Assembly (NCBI GenBank): GCA_020073525.1
Contig: JAIQFA010000033.1
Location: 1 to 49,524 of the forward strand
Source: Terriglobia bacterium
GTDB lineage: Bacteria > Acidobacteriota > Terriglobia > Terriglobales > Acidobacteriaceae
Direction of reading: 5' to 3'
DNA: 49,524 bases
Position numbers and translations under genes: made by a program. Below are positions 42,545 through 49,524 of the stretch, piece after piece (position 1 is the first letter of the stretch; every line of letters starts with the position of its first letter). The notes under the pieces were generated by a model that did no database searches, was not told the DNA's origin, and saw nothing but the letters and a program-made list of their open reading frames with translations.

Positions 42545-43996
42545 CTAGAACGGGTAGTGGCGCGGAGTAGTCTGAATTGTGATCCAACGCAATTCTGTGA
42601 ACTCGTTAACCGCGGCCTTTCCTCCAAAACGACCGTAGCCGCTGGCCTTCACACCTCCGAACGGCATCTGCGCCTCGTCGTGTACGGTCGGTCCGTTGAC
42701 GTGGCACATTCCAGAGTCGATACGCTTTGCAACTTCCACAGCACGGGCGATGTCGCGGCCGAATACCGCGGACGAAAGTCCGTACTCGGTGTCGTTGGCC
42801 AGTCGGATCGCTTCATCCACGGTCTTGAAGCGAGTGATGGAGACCGAGGGTCCAAAGGACTCTTCGCGGAACATCTGCATCTCGGGAGTCACGTGGTCGA
42901 CGATCACGGCGGGCATGATCGTGCCTTGTGGATTCCCGCTGAGAAGAACTTTCGCGCCGCGAGACACAGCATCCTTCACGAGAGCCTGCACTCGATCTAC
43001 GGTAGGCATACCCACGACAGCACCGAACACCACATCACCTTTTCGCGGGTCGCCGCATGGCAGCGCCTTCACCCTGGCGACGAACTTCTGTGCGAAGGCG
43101 TCCGCCACCTTTTCGTCAACGATGATGCGTTCCGTGGACATGCAGATCTGGCCCTGGTTCATGAATGCTCCAAAGGCAGCGGCATCCACGGCAGCGTCGA
43201 GGTCGGCGTCGTCGAGAATGATGAGAGGAGCTTTGCCGCCCAGTTCGAGGAGAATCGGCTTCAGATGTTTCGCCGCACTTACGGCAAGAATCTTTCCCAC
43301 ACGCGTGGAGCCGGTGAAGTTGATGCGGCGCACGGCGCGATGGGCAATCAGGGCTTCGACAATCGTGGAAGCGGCGGCGGCATCGTGCGTCAGGACGTTG
43401 ACCACTCCCTGGCCCAGCCCAGCCTCGCGGAGAACCGTTCCAATCAGGCGATGCGTCGCGGGACAGACTTCCGATGCCTTCAGAACGACTGTATTTCCGC
43501 AGGCGAGTGGCACGGCAATGGCACGCACACCCAGAATGACGGGAGCGTTCCAGGGCGCGATTCCGAGGACAACGCCCACTGGTTGCCGAACGGAGAACGC
43601 CAGGCTTCCCGGAATCTCGGAGGGGATGACCTCGCCTGAAACTTGCGTGGTCATCGAGGCTGCTTCGCGCAGCATTTGGGCCGCGAGGTAAACATTGAAG
43701 CCGGCCCATCCGGCAGTAGAGCCGATCTCGTCCATCATGACGGAAATAAACTCGGGTGTGCGGGCTTCGAGCAAGTCGGCGGCACGCAAGAGTTTTTTGC
43801 GCCGTTCGTGAGGACCGAGTGCGGACCAGGCGGGGAAGGCCTCCGCGGCGGCCTCCGCGGCTGCGATCGCATCGTCGGCCCCAGCGGCGGCGGCACGCGT
43901 CGCAACTTCACCTGAGATCGGGTTTTGCCGGACAAAGGTTGCCGCACCGATTGCGGCGGTGTCACGATCACCGATGAGAAGTTGTACTTCCGTCAT
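42545..43996 (-). CDS. Aldehyde dehydrogenase, probably aromatic aldehyde (benzaldehyde/vanillin type)
   Basis: 483 residues from ATG at 43996 with GAGGAGG upstream. The NAD-dependent catalytic set is visible: Asn150 (IAPWNAPVI), Glu251 (LLELGGKAPLII) and Cys285 (NQGQICMSTERI). NFTGSTRVGKI is the cofactor loop. The sequence resembles the salicylaldehyde/vanillin/benzaldehyde dehydrogenase branch. It is in the pca operon and near mdlC, so oxidation of (4-hydroxy)benzaldehyde to the corresponding benzoate is the favoured role. A 135-bp gap separates it from pcaG on the same strand. Confidence 0.88.
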   Translation of the reverse strand: MTEVQLLIGDRDTAAIGAATFVRQNPISGEVATRAAAAGADDAIAAAEAAAEAFPAWSALGPHERRKKLLRAADLLEARTPEFISVMMDEIGSTAGWAGFNVYLAAQMLREAASMTTQVSGEVIPSEIPGSLAFSVRQPVGVVLGIAPWNAPVILGVRAIAVPLACGNTVVLKASEVCPATHRLIGTVLREAGLGQGVVNVLTHDAAAASTIVEALIAHRAVRRINFTGSTRVGKILAVSAAKHLKPILLELGGKAPLIILDDADLDAAVDAAAFGAFMNQGQICMSTERIIVDEKVADAFAQKFVARVKALPCGDPRKGDVVFGAVVGMPTVDRVQALVKDAVSRGAKVLLSGNPQGTIMPAVIVDHVTPEMQMFREESFGPSVSITRFKTVDEAIRLANDTEYGLSSAVFGRDIARAVEVAKRIDSGMCHVNGPTVHDEAQMPFGGVKASGYGRFGGKAAVNEFTELRWITIQTTPRHYPF

Positions 43997-44131
43997 GACC
44001 GCCTCCTCTGGTTCAAATTGGTTCCGAGGTTCGCCGTCCATCGCTGTGAAAACGGCGAGACTCCACCGGTTGCCGCTGAACCGAACATTGGGTTGAGCAA
44101 GATCATGGATCGAGCAAGACCGTCGAGATCG

Positions 44132-44707
44132 TTACAATCCCAAGTCGAAGAATACCGTTTCGTCCGGTCCCTGCAAGACAACATTCCATTCCAGTGCACC
44201 GGGACCGCCAGCCGCCTTCTTCGCGATCAAAGTCGAACGCCGCGCCGGTTCCACCAGGTTGAGGATTGGGTCGTTTGCGTTTCGGGGATCGTTGGGGAAA
44301 TACATCCTGGTGACCAGTCGCCGCAACACTCCGCGCATGAACACCGACAAGACCAGATGCGGTGCCTGTTCTTTCCCCTTCGGGCCGGGCACCGGTCCGG
44401 GTTTGATCGTGGCAAAGCGGAACACTCCTTGGGCGGTCGTCGGTACGCGGCCGTATCCTTTGAACCCAGGCTCCAGCGGCTTGTCCTGTGTGTCTTCCGG
44501 GTGCGCATATTTCCCGTGGGCATTAGCCTGCCAGATTTCCACGACTGCATCCGGGATCGGAGCTCCATCACCGTCGATGACCCGACCTTGAATGCTGACG
44601 CGCTCGCCGGAGACGCCTTCGCCAACCATGTTGTCACGGTTCAGCCACTGGAGACCAATCTTGAAATACGGTCCAACCGTCTGCGAAGTGGTTGCCTGCA
44701 AACTCAT
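44132..44707 (-). CDS. pcaG: Protocatechuate 3,4-dioxygenase alpha subunit
   Basis: 191 residues. It starts immediately at the pcaH stop (TAAATG) with GGAGG upstream inside pcaH. Conserved features are TTSQTVGPYFKIGLQW, VVEIWQANAHGKYAHPED and FATIKPGPVPG. The alpha chain is the non-iron subunit that shapes the active site; the iron ligands of the beta subunit are partly absent, as usual. Together with PcaH it cleaves protocatechuate to 3-carboxy-cis,cis-muconate using O2. Confidence 0.94.
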   Translation of the reverse strand: MSLQATTSQTVGPYFKIGLQWLNRDNMVGEGVSGERVSIQGRVIDGDGAPIPDAVVEIWQANAHGKYAHPEDTQDKPLEPGFKGYGRVPTTAQGVFRFATIKPGPVPGPKGKEQAPHLVLSVFMRGVLRRLVTRMYFPNDPRNANDPILNLVEPARRSTLIAKKAAGGPGALEWNVVLQGPDETVFFDLGL

Positions 44708-45412
44708 TTATTCCTCCATCGGAGTGGCTTCGCGTCCCCGCAAGACGAGATCGAAGCGGTAGCCCAGCGCGTGTTCCGGCATGGTCGTTTCCCAGTCGAA
44801 CGCGGAGATCAGCCGGTTGCGCGCTTTCTCATCCGCCGTGCAGTTGAAGATCGGATCAAACGGAATCAGCGGATCGCCGGGAAAGTACATCTGGGTCACC
44901 AGGCGCGTGGCAAAGGCCGGACCGAACACAGAAAAGTGAATGTGCGCCGGCCGCCAGGCGTTGTAGTGGTTACGCCACGGATATTCGCCCGGCCGAATCG
45001 TGACAAAGCGATAACGCCCCTCAGCGTCGGTGAGGGCTTGCCCGCAGCCGGTGAAGTTCGGGTCCAGCGGCGCCTTATGTTGATCGACTTCGTGCAGGTA
45101 TCGGCCCGCCGCATTCGCCTGCCAGATTTCCACCAGCGTGTTCGCCAGAGGACGACTGTTTTCGTCGAGCACGCGTCCGCTCACGATGATGCGCTCGCCA
45201 AGCGGCTCTCCATGGTGTCCATGCGTCAAATCGGTGGCCTTGGGCGTTACGATTTCTGGTCCGAATGATGGCCCCGTGACCTCAGACAAGGTATAGGGAA
45301 TTGGCACCTGCGGTTTCGTGGGCGCACGCTTGATCGAGGACGCGTACGGCGGATGCAGATGAAGCGGTTGGGTTCCGGGATACGGCGCGCGATAGCCTGC
45401 GACGCGTTTCAT
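44708..45412 (-). CDS. pcaH: Protocatechuate 3,4-dioxygenase beta subunit
   Basis: 234 residues from ATG at 45412; the frame up to 45478 has an extra 22 residues that do not fit the family. The iron(III) ligands are visible: Tyr105 (AAGRYLHEVD), Tyr144 (PGEYPWRN), His157 and His159 (RPAHIHFSVFG), with the 13-residue and 39-residue spacings expected from the Pseudomonas enzyme. It forms the catalytic subunit of the ring-cleaving dioxygenase that takes the product of PobA. Later pathway genes (pcaB, pcaC, pcaD) are not in the window. A PcaR-like operator lies upstream. Confidence 0.95.
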   Translation of the reverse strand: MKRVAGYRAPYPGTQPLHLHPPYASSIKRAPTKPQVPIPYTLSEVTGPSFGPEIVTPKATDLTHGHHGEPLGERIIVSGRVLDENSRPLANTLVEIWQANAAGRYLHEVDQHKAPLDPNFTGCGQALTDAEGRYRFVTIRPGEYPWRNHYNAWRPAHIHFSVFGPAFATRLVTQMYFPGDPLIPFDPIFNCTADEKARNRLISAFDWETTMPEHALGYRFDLVLRGREATPMEE

Positions 45413-45478
45413 GGTTGTTTTGTCCTTGTCGCCGTTCTTGAATTCACAGACTCTATGCAAGCGAAAAGTCTGTGTCAA

Positions 45479-45512
45479 GCCCGATTATCGCCATTGCGTC
45501 CGTTTATCGACC
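45479..45512. promoter_or_regulatory. PcaR/PcaU-like IclR operator between pcaH and the IclR gene
   Basis: Two sites on the minus strand resemble the Pseudomonas PcaR box GTTCGATAATCGCAC, quoted from memory. TGGCGATAATCGGGC (45479-45493) has the exact core CGATAATCG, and GGTCGATAAACGGAC (45498-45512) agrees at 12 of 15 positions. They are 19 bp apart centre to centre, 67-100 bp upstream of pcaH and 33-66 bp upstream of the regulator. Confidence 0.55.
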
Positions 45513-45544
45513 AGTGATAGCATGCCGGGTTTTGGGGGAGGGGC

Positions 45545-46471
45545 ATGAGCACCGGCCGTACGCGCAGCACACCCAAGCGACGCCCGAAGCGTCGGGAAGA
45601 GGATCATCGGGAAGCGGCACCTCGCGATGCAGACTCGCGTTTGACCCCGGCGGCTCGCATCGAGAGCCTTGCCGGAGATCCCAGCTTCATGACGTCCCTG
45701 GCACGTGGCCTCACGGTGATCGAAGCATTTTCCGGGAACCGCCATCGGCCGACCACAGCTGTGCTCAGCGCCCAGACCGGTCTATCTCGGGCTGCCGTGC
45801 GCCGCTGTCTCTATACGCTGAAGAGACTTGGATTCGTCGATAGCGACGACGAACGCCACTTCTATCTTCGTCCCAGTGTGCTCTCCCTCGGGTACTCTTA
45901 CCTTTACTCCACTCCCTTGGCGAATGCCACTCAGCCGGTGCTGGAACGAGTGAGCCGCCTCTTGCGTGAGTCCTGTTCCATCGCCACGCTGGAGGGCGAC
46001 GATATCGTTTATGTCGCGCGATCGCCGGTCACCCGGATCATGTCGGTGGACTTGCGCATTGGCAGTCGCTTGCCCGCCTTCTGCACCTCGATGGGGCGTG
46101 TCTTGCTGGCCAATACCACCCCAGAAAAGCTGCGTGTCTACATTGCGCGTCTTACACTGAAGCGTTATACCGATCGGACAATTGTCTCGAAGGAGAAGTT
46201 GCTGCGCTCGCTGCAGACGGTAAAACGTGCGGGATACGCCATTGTGGATCAGGAGTTGGAAATCGGACTGCTTTCCATTGCTGTGCCAGTTTGGGATTCA
46301 TCAGGGACCGTCGTTGCTGCACTCAATGCCAGCACTCATGCCCAGCGAGTTTCCAGGCAAGATGTGCAAACCAGGTTTCTGCCTGCTCTGCTTGCAACCG
46401 CCCAGGAGTTGTCCCTGCTACTTGCTCCGGGCGTCGGCGCGCGCAGTTTCGTGCCCCCTGCGGCGCACTAG
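45545..46471 (+). CDS. IclR-family regulator, PcaR/PobR/PcaU-like
   Basis: 308 residues. An Arg/Lys-rich, low-complexity N-terminal extension of about 45 residues precedes the helix-turn-helix (about 50-110, FMTSLARGLTVIEAFSGNRH to LSRAAVRRCLYTLKRLGFVD) and the IclR effector domain (SCSIATLEGDDIVYVARSP, AFCTSMGRVLLAN, YAIVDQELEIGLLSIAVPV). The FSGNRHRPT and YTLKRLGFV segments match the PcaR/PobR subgroup, which senses protocatechuate, 4-hydroxybenzoate or beta-ketoadipate. Divergent from pcaHG with an operator-like sequence between. Confidence 0.92.
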   Translation: MSTGRTRSTPKRRPKRREEDHREAAPRDADSRLTPAARIESLAGDPSFMTSLARGLTVIEAFSGNRHRPTTAVLSAQTGLSRAAVRRCLYTLKRLGFVDSDDERHFYLRPSVLSLGYSYLYSTPLANATQPVLERVSRLLRESCSIATLEGDDIVYVARSPVTRIMSVDLRIGSRLPAFCTSMGRVLLANTTPEKLRVYIARLTLKRYTDRTIVSKEKLLRSLQTVKRAGYAIVDQELEIGLLSIAVPVWDSSGTVVAALNASTHAQRVSRQDVQTRFLPALLATAQELSLLLAPGVGARSFVPPAAH

Positions 46472-46519
46472 GACCCGGCTCTGCAGTTTTCGAGGAGTGG
46501 TTGTTTTCGCGAGGGAACG

Positions 46520-48643
46520 ATGATGAGCGAACTGGTTGAGCTTTCGAATCATGACGGTGTTGGGGTCATCACGGTGGAGAACCCTCCCGTCAACGCATTA
46601 AGTTCCATGGTGCTGAACCTGCTCGAAAGATGTCTGCTGGCGGGCGAGAAAGATCCTGCAATCCAGGCGCTGGTTCTAATTGGAGGTGGTCGCACGTTCA
46701 TCGCTGGGGCCGATATCAATGAGTTTCTCGAAGTGCTCGCGGGCCGGCGTGCGCTCGCCGATCTGCATCCATTCCTGGCGCGGATGGAGGACTGCTCGAA
46801 GCCGATCGTGGCCGCGATTCATGGCAGCGCCCTCGGCGGAGGCCTGGAACTAGCCATGGCGGCACACTACCGCGTAGCCACTTCGGACGCGCAGGTTGGC
46901 CAACCGGAAACTCGCCTTGGTATCATTCCGGGCGCCGGAGGGACACAGCGCCTGCCGCGTTTGGTGGGCGTAGTGAAAGCGGCGGAAATGTGCGCTCTGG
47001 GTTCGCCGCTGAAGGCGTCCGCCGCATTCGAATTGGGTATCCTTGACGAGATCATTACCGGAGATTTGCTCGCGGGCGCGATTGCGTTCGCAAAAAAGAA
47101 GGCGCGCCAAGGTGCCCAGCATCCTAAAACGCGAGAGCGCAACGACAAGCTCGGGTCTGCCGAAAGCAATGCCTCGGCACTGGCAGCACTTCGCGGTGAA
47201 GTCCGGAAGAGCCGGAAGAATCTGAACGCGCCGTTGGCCGCCGTCGATGCTGTCGAAGCGGCAGCGCTGCTGCCGTTTGACGAAGGTTGCCGTAACGAGC
47301 GCAAGATCTTCGACCAATGTCTATTCTCGCTCGAAGCGAGAGCCTTGATTCACGCTTTTTTCGCCGAGCGCGCCGTCACCAAGATTCCAGGACTCCAAAA
47401 GGCAGCGCCGGTTGCGTCCGTCCAGCAAGCCGCCATCGTTGGCGCGGGCACCATGGGAGCCGGAATCGCCATGTGTTTCGCAAATGCGGGTATCCCCGTG
47501 CGACTCACGGACCAAGACCCGTCAGCGCTCGAACGGGGCATGAAAAATATCCGGCAGAACTATGACAATTCCGTGAAGCGCGGCCGGATTAGCGCCGAGG
47601 TCAGCGAACACCGACAGGGGCTGATTCGTCCGCAACCGGACCATGACGGTTTCGAGAACGCTGACATCATCGTAGAAGCGGTGTTTGAAAACCTGGCTTT
47701 GAAGAAGCAGATTTTCGCCGCGTTCGATGCGGTCGCAAAGGCGGGCTGCGTTCTCGCTTCGAACACTTCCACACTCAGCATCGACGAGATCGCTCTGGCC
47801 GTGTCGCGCCCGGCGCGAGTTGTCGGTCTTCACTTCTTCAGCCCCGCAAATGTGATGCGCCTCGTCGAAGTGGTCCGCGGCCAGGCGACCGGTTCGGATG
47901 TGATTGCCAGTTCCATGGCACTGGCCAAGAGGCTGGGGAAAGTCGGCGTGCTCGTAGGAAATTGTTTTGGCTTCGTAGGCAATCGCATGATGTTTCCCTA
48001 TATGCGCGAGGCGCAATTCCTGGTCGAAGAAGGCGCAACTCCGGAACAGGTGGATGCCGTATTGACAGACTTTGGCATGGCGATGGGAATCTTTGCCGTC
48101 GATGACATGGCCGGCATCGACGTAGCTTGGCGCGTTCGCCAGGAATTCCGGCACCTGGAACAGCCCGGCGTGCGAAAACCTCTCGTGGCCGACCAACTGT
48201 ACGCAATGAACCGCCTGGGGCAGAAGACGGGCAAAGGCTGGTACCGCTACGGCGAGGACCGCAAACCGGTTCCAGACCCTGAAGTTCATTCCCTCATCGA
48301 AGAGACTGCGCGGAAGGCAGGTATCCCCCGCCGCAGGATCAGCAACGAGGAAATCATTGAGCGCACGATCTTCGCCATGATCAACGAAGGGGTGCGCATT
48401 CTGGACGAAGGCTACGCACTGCGCGCGGGCGATATTGACACCATCTACCTCAACGGATACGGATTCCCGAATTATCGCGGCGGTCCCATGTGGTATGCCG
48501 ACACCGTCGGACTGCGCACGATTTCAACCCGCATCAAGGAGTACCAGCGAGCACACGGAAAACTTTGGGAGCCCGCGGCTCTGCTAGAGCGGCTAATCGC
48601 GGAAGGCAGAACCCTGAGTTCATGGGACGAGCAGAAACAATGA
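46520..48643 (+). CDS. Bifunctional enoyl-CoA hydratase/3-hydroxyacyl-CoA dehydrogenase (FadJ-like)
   Basis: 707 residues. The N-terminal crotonase domain has both catalytic glutamates (Glu110 in LGGGLELAMA and Glu130 in GQPETRLGIIPGAGGT). The central NAD domain has VGAGTMGAGIAM (307-318), then SNTSTLSIDEIA and VGLHFFSPANVMRLVEV with the catalytic His438. The C-terminal helical domain (GNRMMFPYMREAQFL onward) is complete. It performs the second and third steps of beta-oxidation. GAGGGAACG precedes tandem ATG codons. It lies 48 bp after the IclR gene on the same strand and may act late in aromatic acid or fatty acid breakdown. Confidence 0.95.
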   Translation: MMSELVELSNHDGVGVITVENPPVNALSSMVLNLLERCLLAGEKDPAIQALVLIGGGRTFIAGADINEFLEVLAGRRALADLHPFLARMEDCSKPIVAAIHGSALGGGLELAMAAHYRVATSDAQVGQPETRLGIIPGAGGTQRLPRLVGVVKAAEMCALGSPLKASAAFELGILDEIITGDLLAGAIAFAKKKARQGAQHPKTRERNDKLGSAESNASALAALRGEVRKSRKNLNAPLAAVDAVEAAALLPFDEGCRNERKIFDQCLFSLEARALIHAFFAERAVTKIPGLQKAAPVASVQQAAIVGAGTMGAGIAMCFANAGIPVRLTDQDPSALERGMKNIRQNYDNSVKRGRISAEVSEHRQGLIRPQPDHDGFENADIIVEAVFENLALKKQIFAAFDAVAKAGCVLASNTSTLSIDEIALAVSRPARVVGLHFFSPANVMRLVEVVRGQATGSDVIASSMALAKRLGKVGVLVGNCFGFVGNRMMFPYMREAQFLVEEGATPEQVDAVLTDFGMAMGIFAVDDMAGIDVAWRVRQEFRHLEQPGVRKPLVADQLYAMNRLGQKTGKGWYRYGEDRKPVPDPEVHSLIEETARKAGIPRRRISNEEIIERTIFAMINEGVRILDEGYALRAGDIDTIYLNGYGFPNYRGGPMWYADTVGLRTISTRIKEYQRAHGKLWEPAALLERLIAEGRTLSSWDEQKQ

Positions 48644-48650
48644 TCGCGCG

Positions 48651-49524
48651 TCAGTCCGGGAATGGCGCCCCGGTTTTCACGATACGAATCATGTGGTCGG
48701 TGAAGTTGTAGTGCATGTCCTGAACTTCATACTTCGGCATGTGGCAAGTCGCGCATTTTTCCGTGCCCACCGTGCAAGCGGCCCCGGGGTGGTCGGTCGT
48801 GGGCTGAGAACCATTCTTCATGTGACAACTCAGGCAGCGCCGGTCATAAGCGGCGATATCCTTATCCAACGGGCGATGCGGATTGTGGCAGGCAACGCAA
48901 GTGATGCGGGCATCCCCGTTTCCCCAGCAGCGGCTTTTTTCCAGGCGATACGGCACTGCGAGCACCGTTGAGACGCCGACCTCTTCGGTCAGCATTACGT
49001 CCCACCAGGTGCGGTGACATGATCCGCAGAAGTCCACCGACTCCACTGGGGTGAGTTGTTGCGGATTGAAGATGAGACTCTCGGCGCCGTCAGCGGCGGA
49101 TTTTTCCGCATTGACATGCTTTGCGCCGGGACCATGGCAGGCTTCGCAGGTAACGGACGGAATCAGATGGCTGGGATCCAATCTGCCTTCCGTCATCGCC
49201 GCCGTGTTGTGGCAGGTGAAACAGCCTTCGGCGGTCTGCTTTTCGAGGGGCCGGCCCGCTCCTTTTCTTAGAGGCTGGCGCAATTTAGCAGGCAAGGGCA
49301 CGAGGTCGATTGCGGGAGTCTGGGCGAATCCCGGCAATCCATCAAAGTATGAGAACACGCTCAAGTGCAAAGCGCCATTCTTCTCGAACACATAACTCTG
49401 GCCGATCTTCTCGGTGCCGAATGCCCACCCGAGCGGCTCGGTGATGGACTGTGTTCCGGCATTCAGGCTATATGAGAAGTTTTCTCCCGAGCGCTGCAGT
49501 TGATAGTGGAAAGGTCCGACGTCA
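48651..49524 (-). CDS. Multihaem cytochrome c family protein, 5' end beyond window
   Basis: About 291 residues to the window edge with no start in view; the reading frame is open to 49524 (a GTG at 49391 is internal). Six CXXCH motifs are visible: CFTCH, CEACH, CGSCH, CVACH, CLSCH and CATCH. Most are in spacings typical of the multihaem cytochromes with a substrate-binding N-terminal beta domain (FGTEKIGQSYVFEKNGALHL). RRCLSCHMKNGSQPTTDHPG and the following CATCHMPK are seen in periplasmic multihaem proteins of Acidobacteriota and Planctomycetes. It probably shuttles electrons in the periplasm. It converges with the FadJ-like gene. Confidence 0.88.
   Translation of the reverse strand, partial: DVGPFHYQLQRSGENFSYSLNAGTQSITEPLGWAFGTEKIGQSYVFEKNGALHLSVFSYFDGLPGFAQTPAIDLVPLPAKLRQPLRKGAGRPLEKQTAEGCFTCHNTAAMTEGRLDPSHLIPSVTCEACHGPGAKHVNAEKSAADGAESLIFNPQQLTPVESVDFCGSCHRTWWDVMLTEEVGVSTVLAVPYRLEKSRCWGNGDARITCVACHNPHRPLDKDIAAYDRRCLSCHMKNGSQPTTDHPGAACTVGTEKCATCHMPKYEVQDMHYNFTDHMIRIVKTGAPFPD

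Overview
The window looks like a chromosomal segment of an Acidobacteriota (Terriglobia-like) soil bacterium. The reasons are the moderately high GC content, two very large TonB-dependent receptors with an N-terminal carboxypeptidase-regulatory domain, many short palindromic dispersed repeats between genes, and a menaquinol-type split cytochrome b operon. I assigned this from gene families seen in the sequence; no database search was possible. I saw no rRNA, tRNA, CRISPR array, phage gene or transposase.

Layout. (1) 1-9.8 kb: a truncated gene at the left edge, two divergent stand-alone MetE-like catalytic-domain proteins, then TonB receptor 1 with a small cytochrome c, an acyl-CoA synthetase and a TetR regulator. 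The receptor and the regulator share a palindromic operator. (2) 10.0-20.6 kb: one long minus-strand respiratory set. In transcription order it has a porin-cytochrome fusion protein (Cyc2-like signature), a cupredoxin, a GltD-like FAD/Fe-S oxidoreductase, a Rieske protein, cytochrome b6-like and subunit-IV-like proteins, an octahaem cytochrome c, a lipoprotein cytochrome c and an unknown secreted protein with an internal duplication. A perfect CRP-type site lies upstream. (3) 20.8-27.9 kb: thiolase plus HxlR regulator, a saccharopine-dehydrogenase-like protein, a broken acyl-CoA synthetase, and a lipoyl domain plus E1-alpha/E1-beta of a 2-oxoacid (acetoin-type) dehydrogenase. (4) 28.1-46.5 kb: an aromatic catabolism island with pobA, cytochrome c and TonB receptor 2, a LysR regulator with BenM/CatM-like ATAC-N7-GTAT sites, a yellow/MRJP protein, a ketopantoate-reductase-family protein, benzoylformate decarboxylase (mdlC), a Tat-exported subunit plus GMC oxidoreductase, a sodium:solute symporter with a DUF485 partner, an aldehyde dehydrogenase, pcaGH and an IclR regulator. 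(5) 46.5 kb to the end: a bifunctional beta-oxidation enzyme and a multihaem cytochrome c cut by the window end.

The aromatic genes read as a mandelate/4-hydroxymandelate funnel: hydroxymandelate to benzoylformate (ketopantoate-reductase-like or GMC enzyme), to the aldehyde (MdlC), to the acid (aldehyde dehydrogenase), to protocatechuate (PobA), to ring cleavage (PcaHG). The order is inferred; substrates are not proven.

The points most worth a second look are the NAD(P)H-linked bc-type operon with its octahaem subunit and unknown duplicated protein, the twice-occurring TonB receptor/cytochrome c module under two different regulators, the Cyc2-like porin-cytochrome behind a CRP site, and the palindromic repeats that supply start or stop codons to neighbouring genes. 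The interrupted acyl-CoA synthetase, followed by a lipoyl gene with an apparent ATT start, is also notable.
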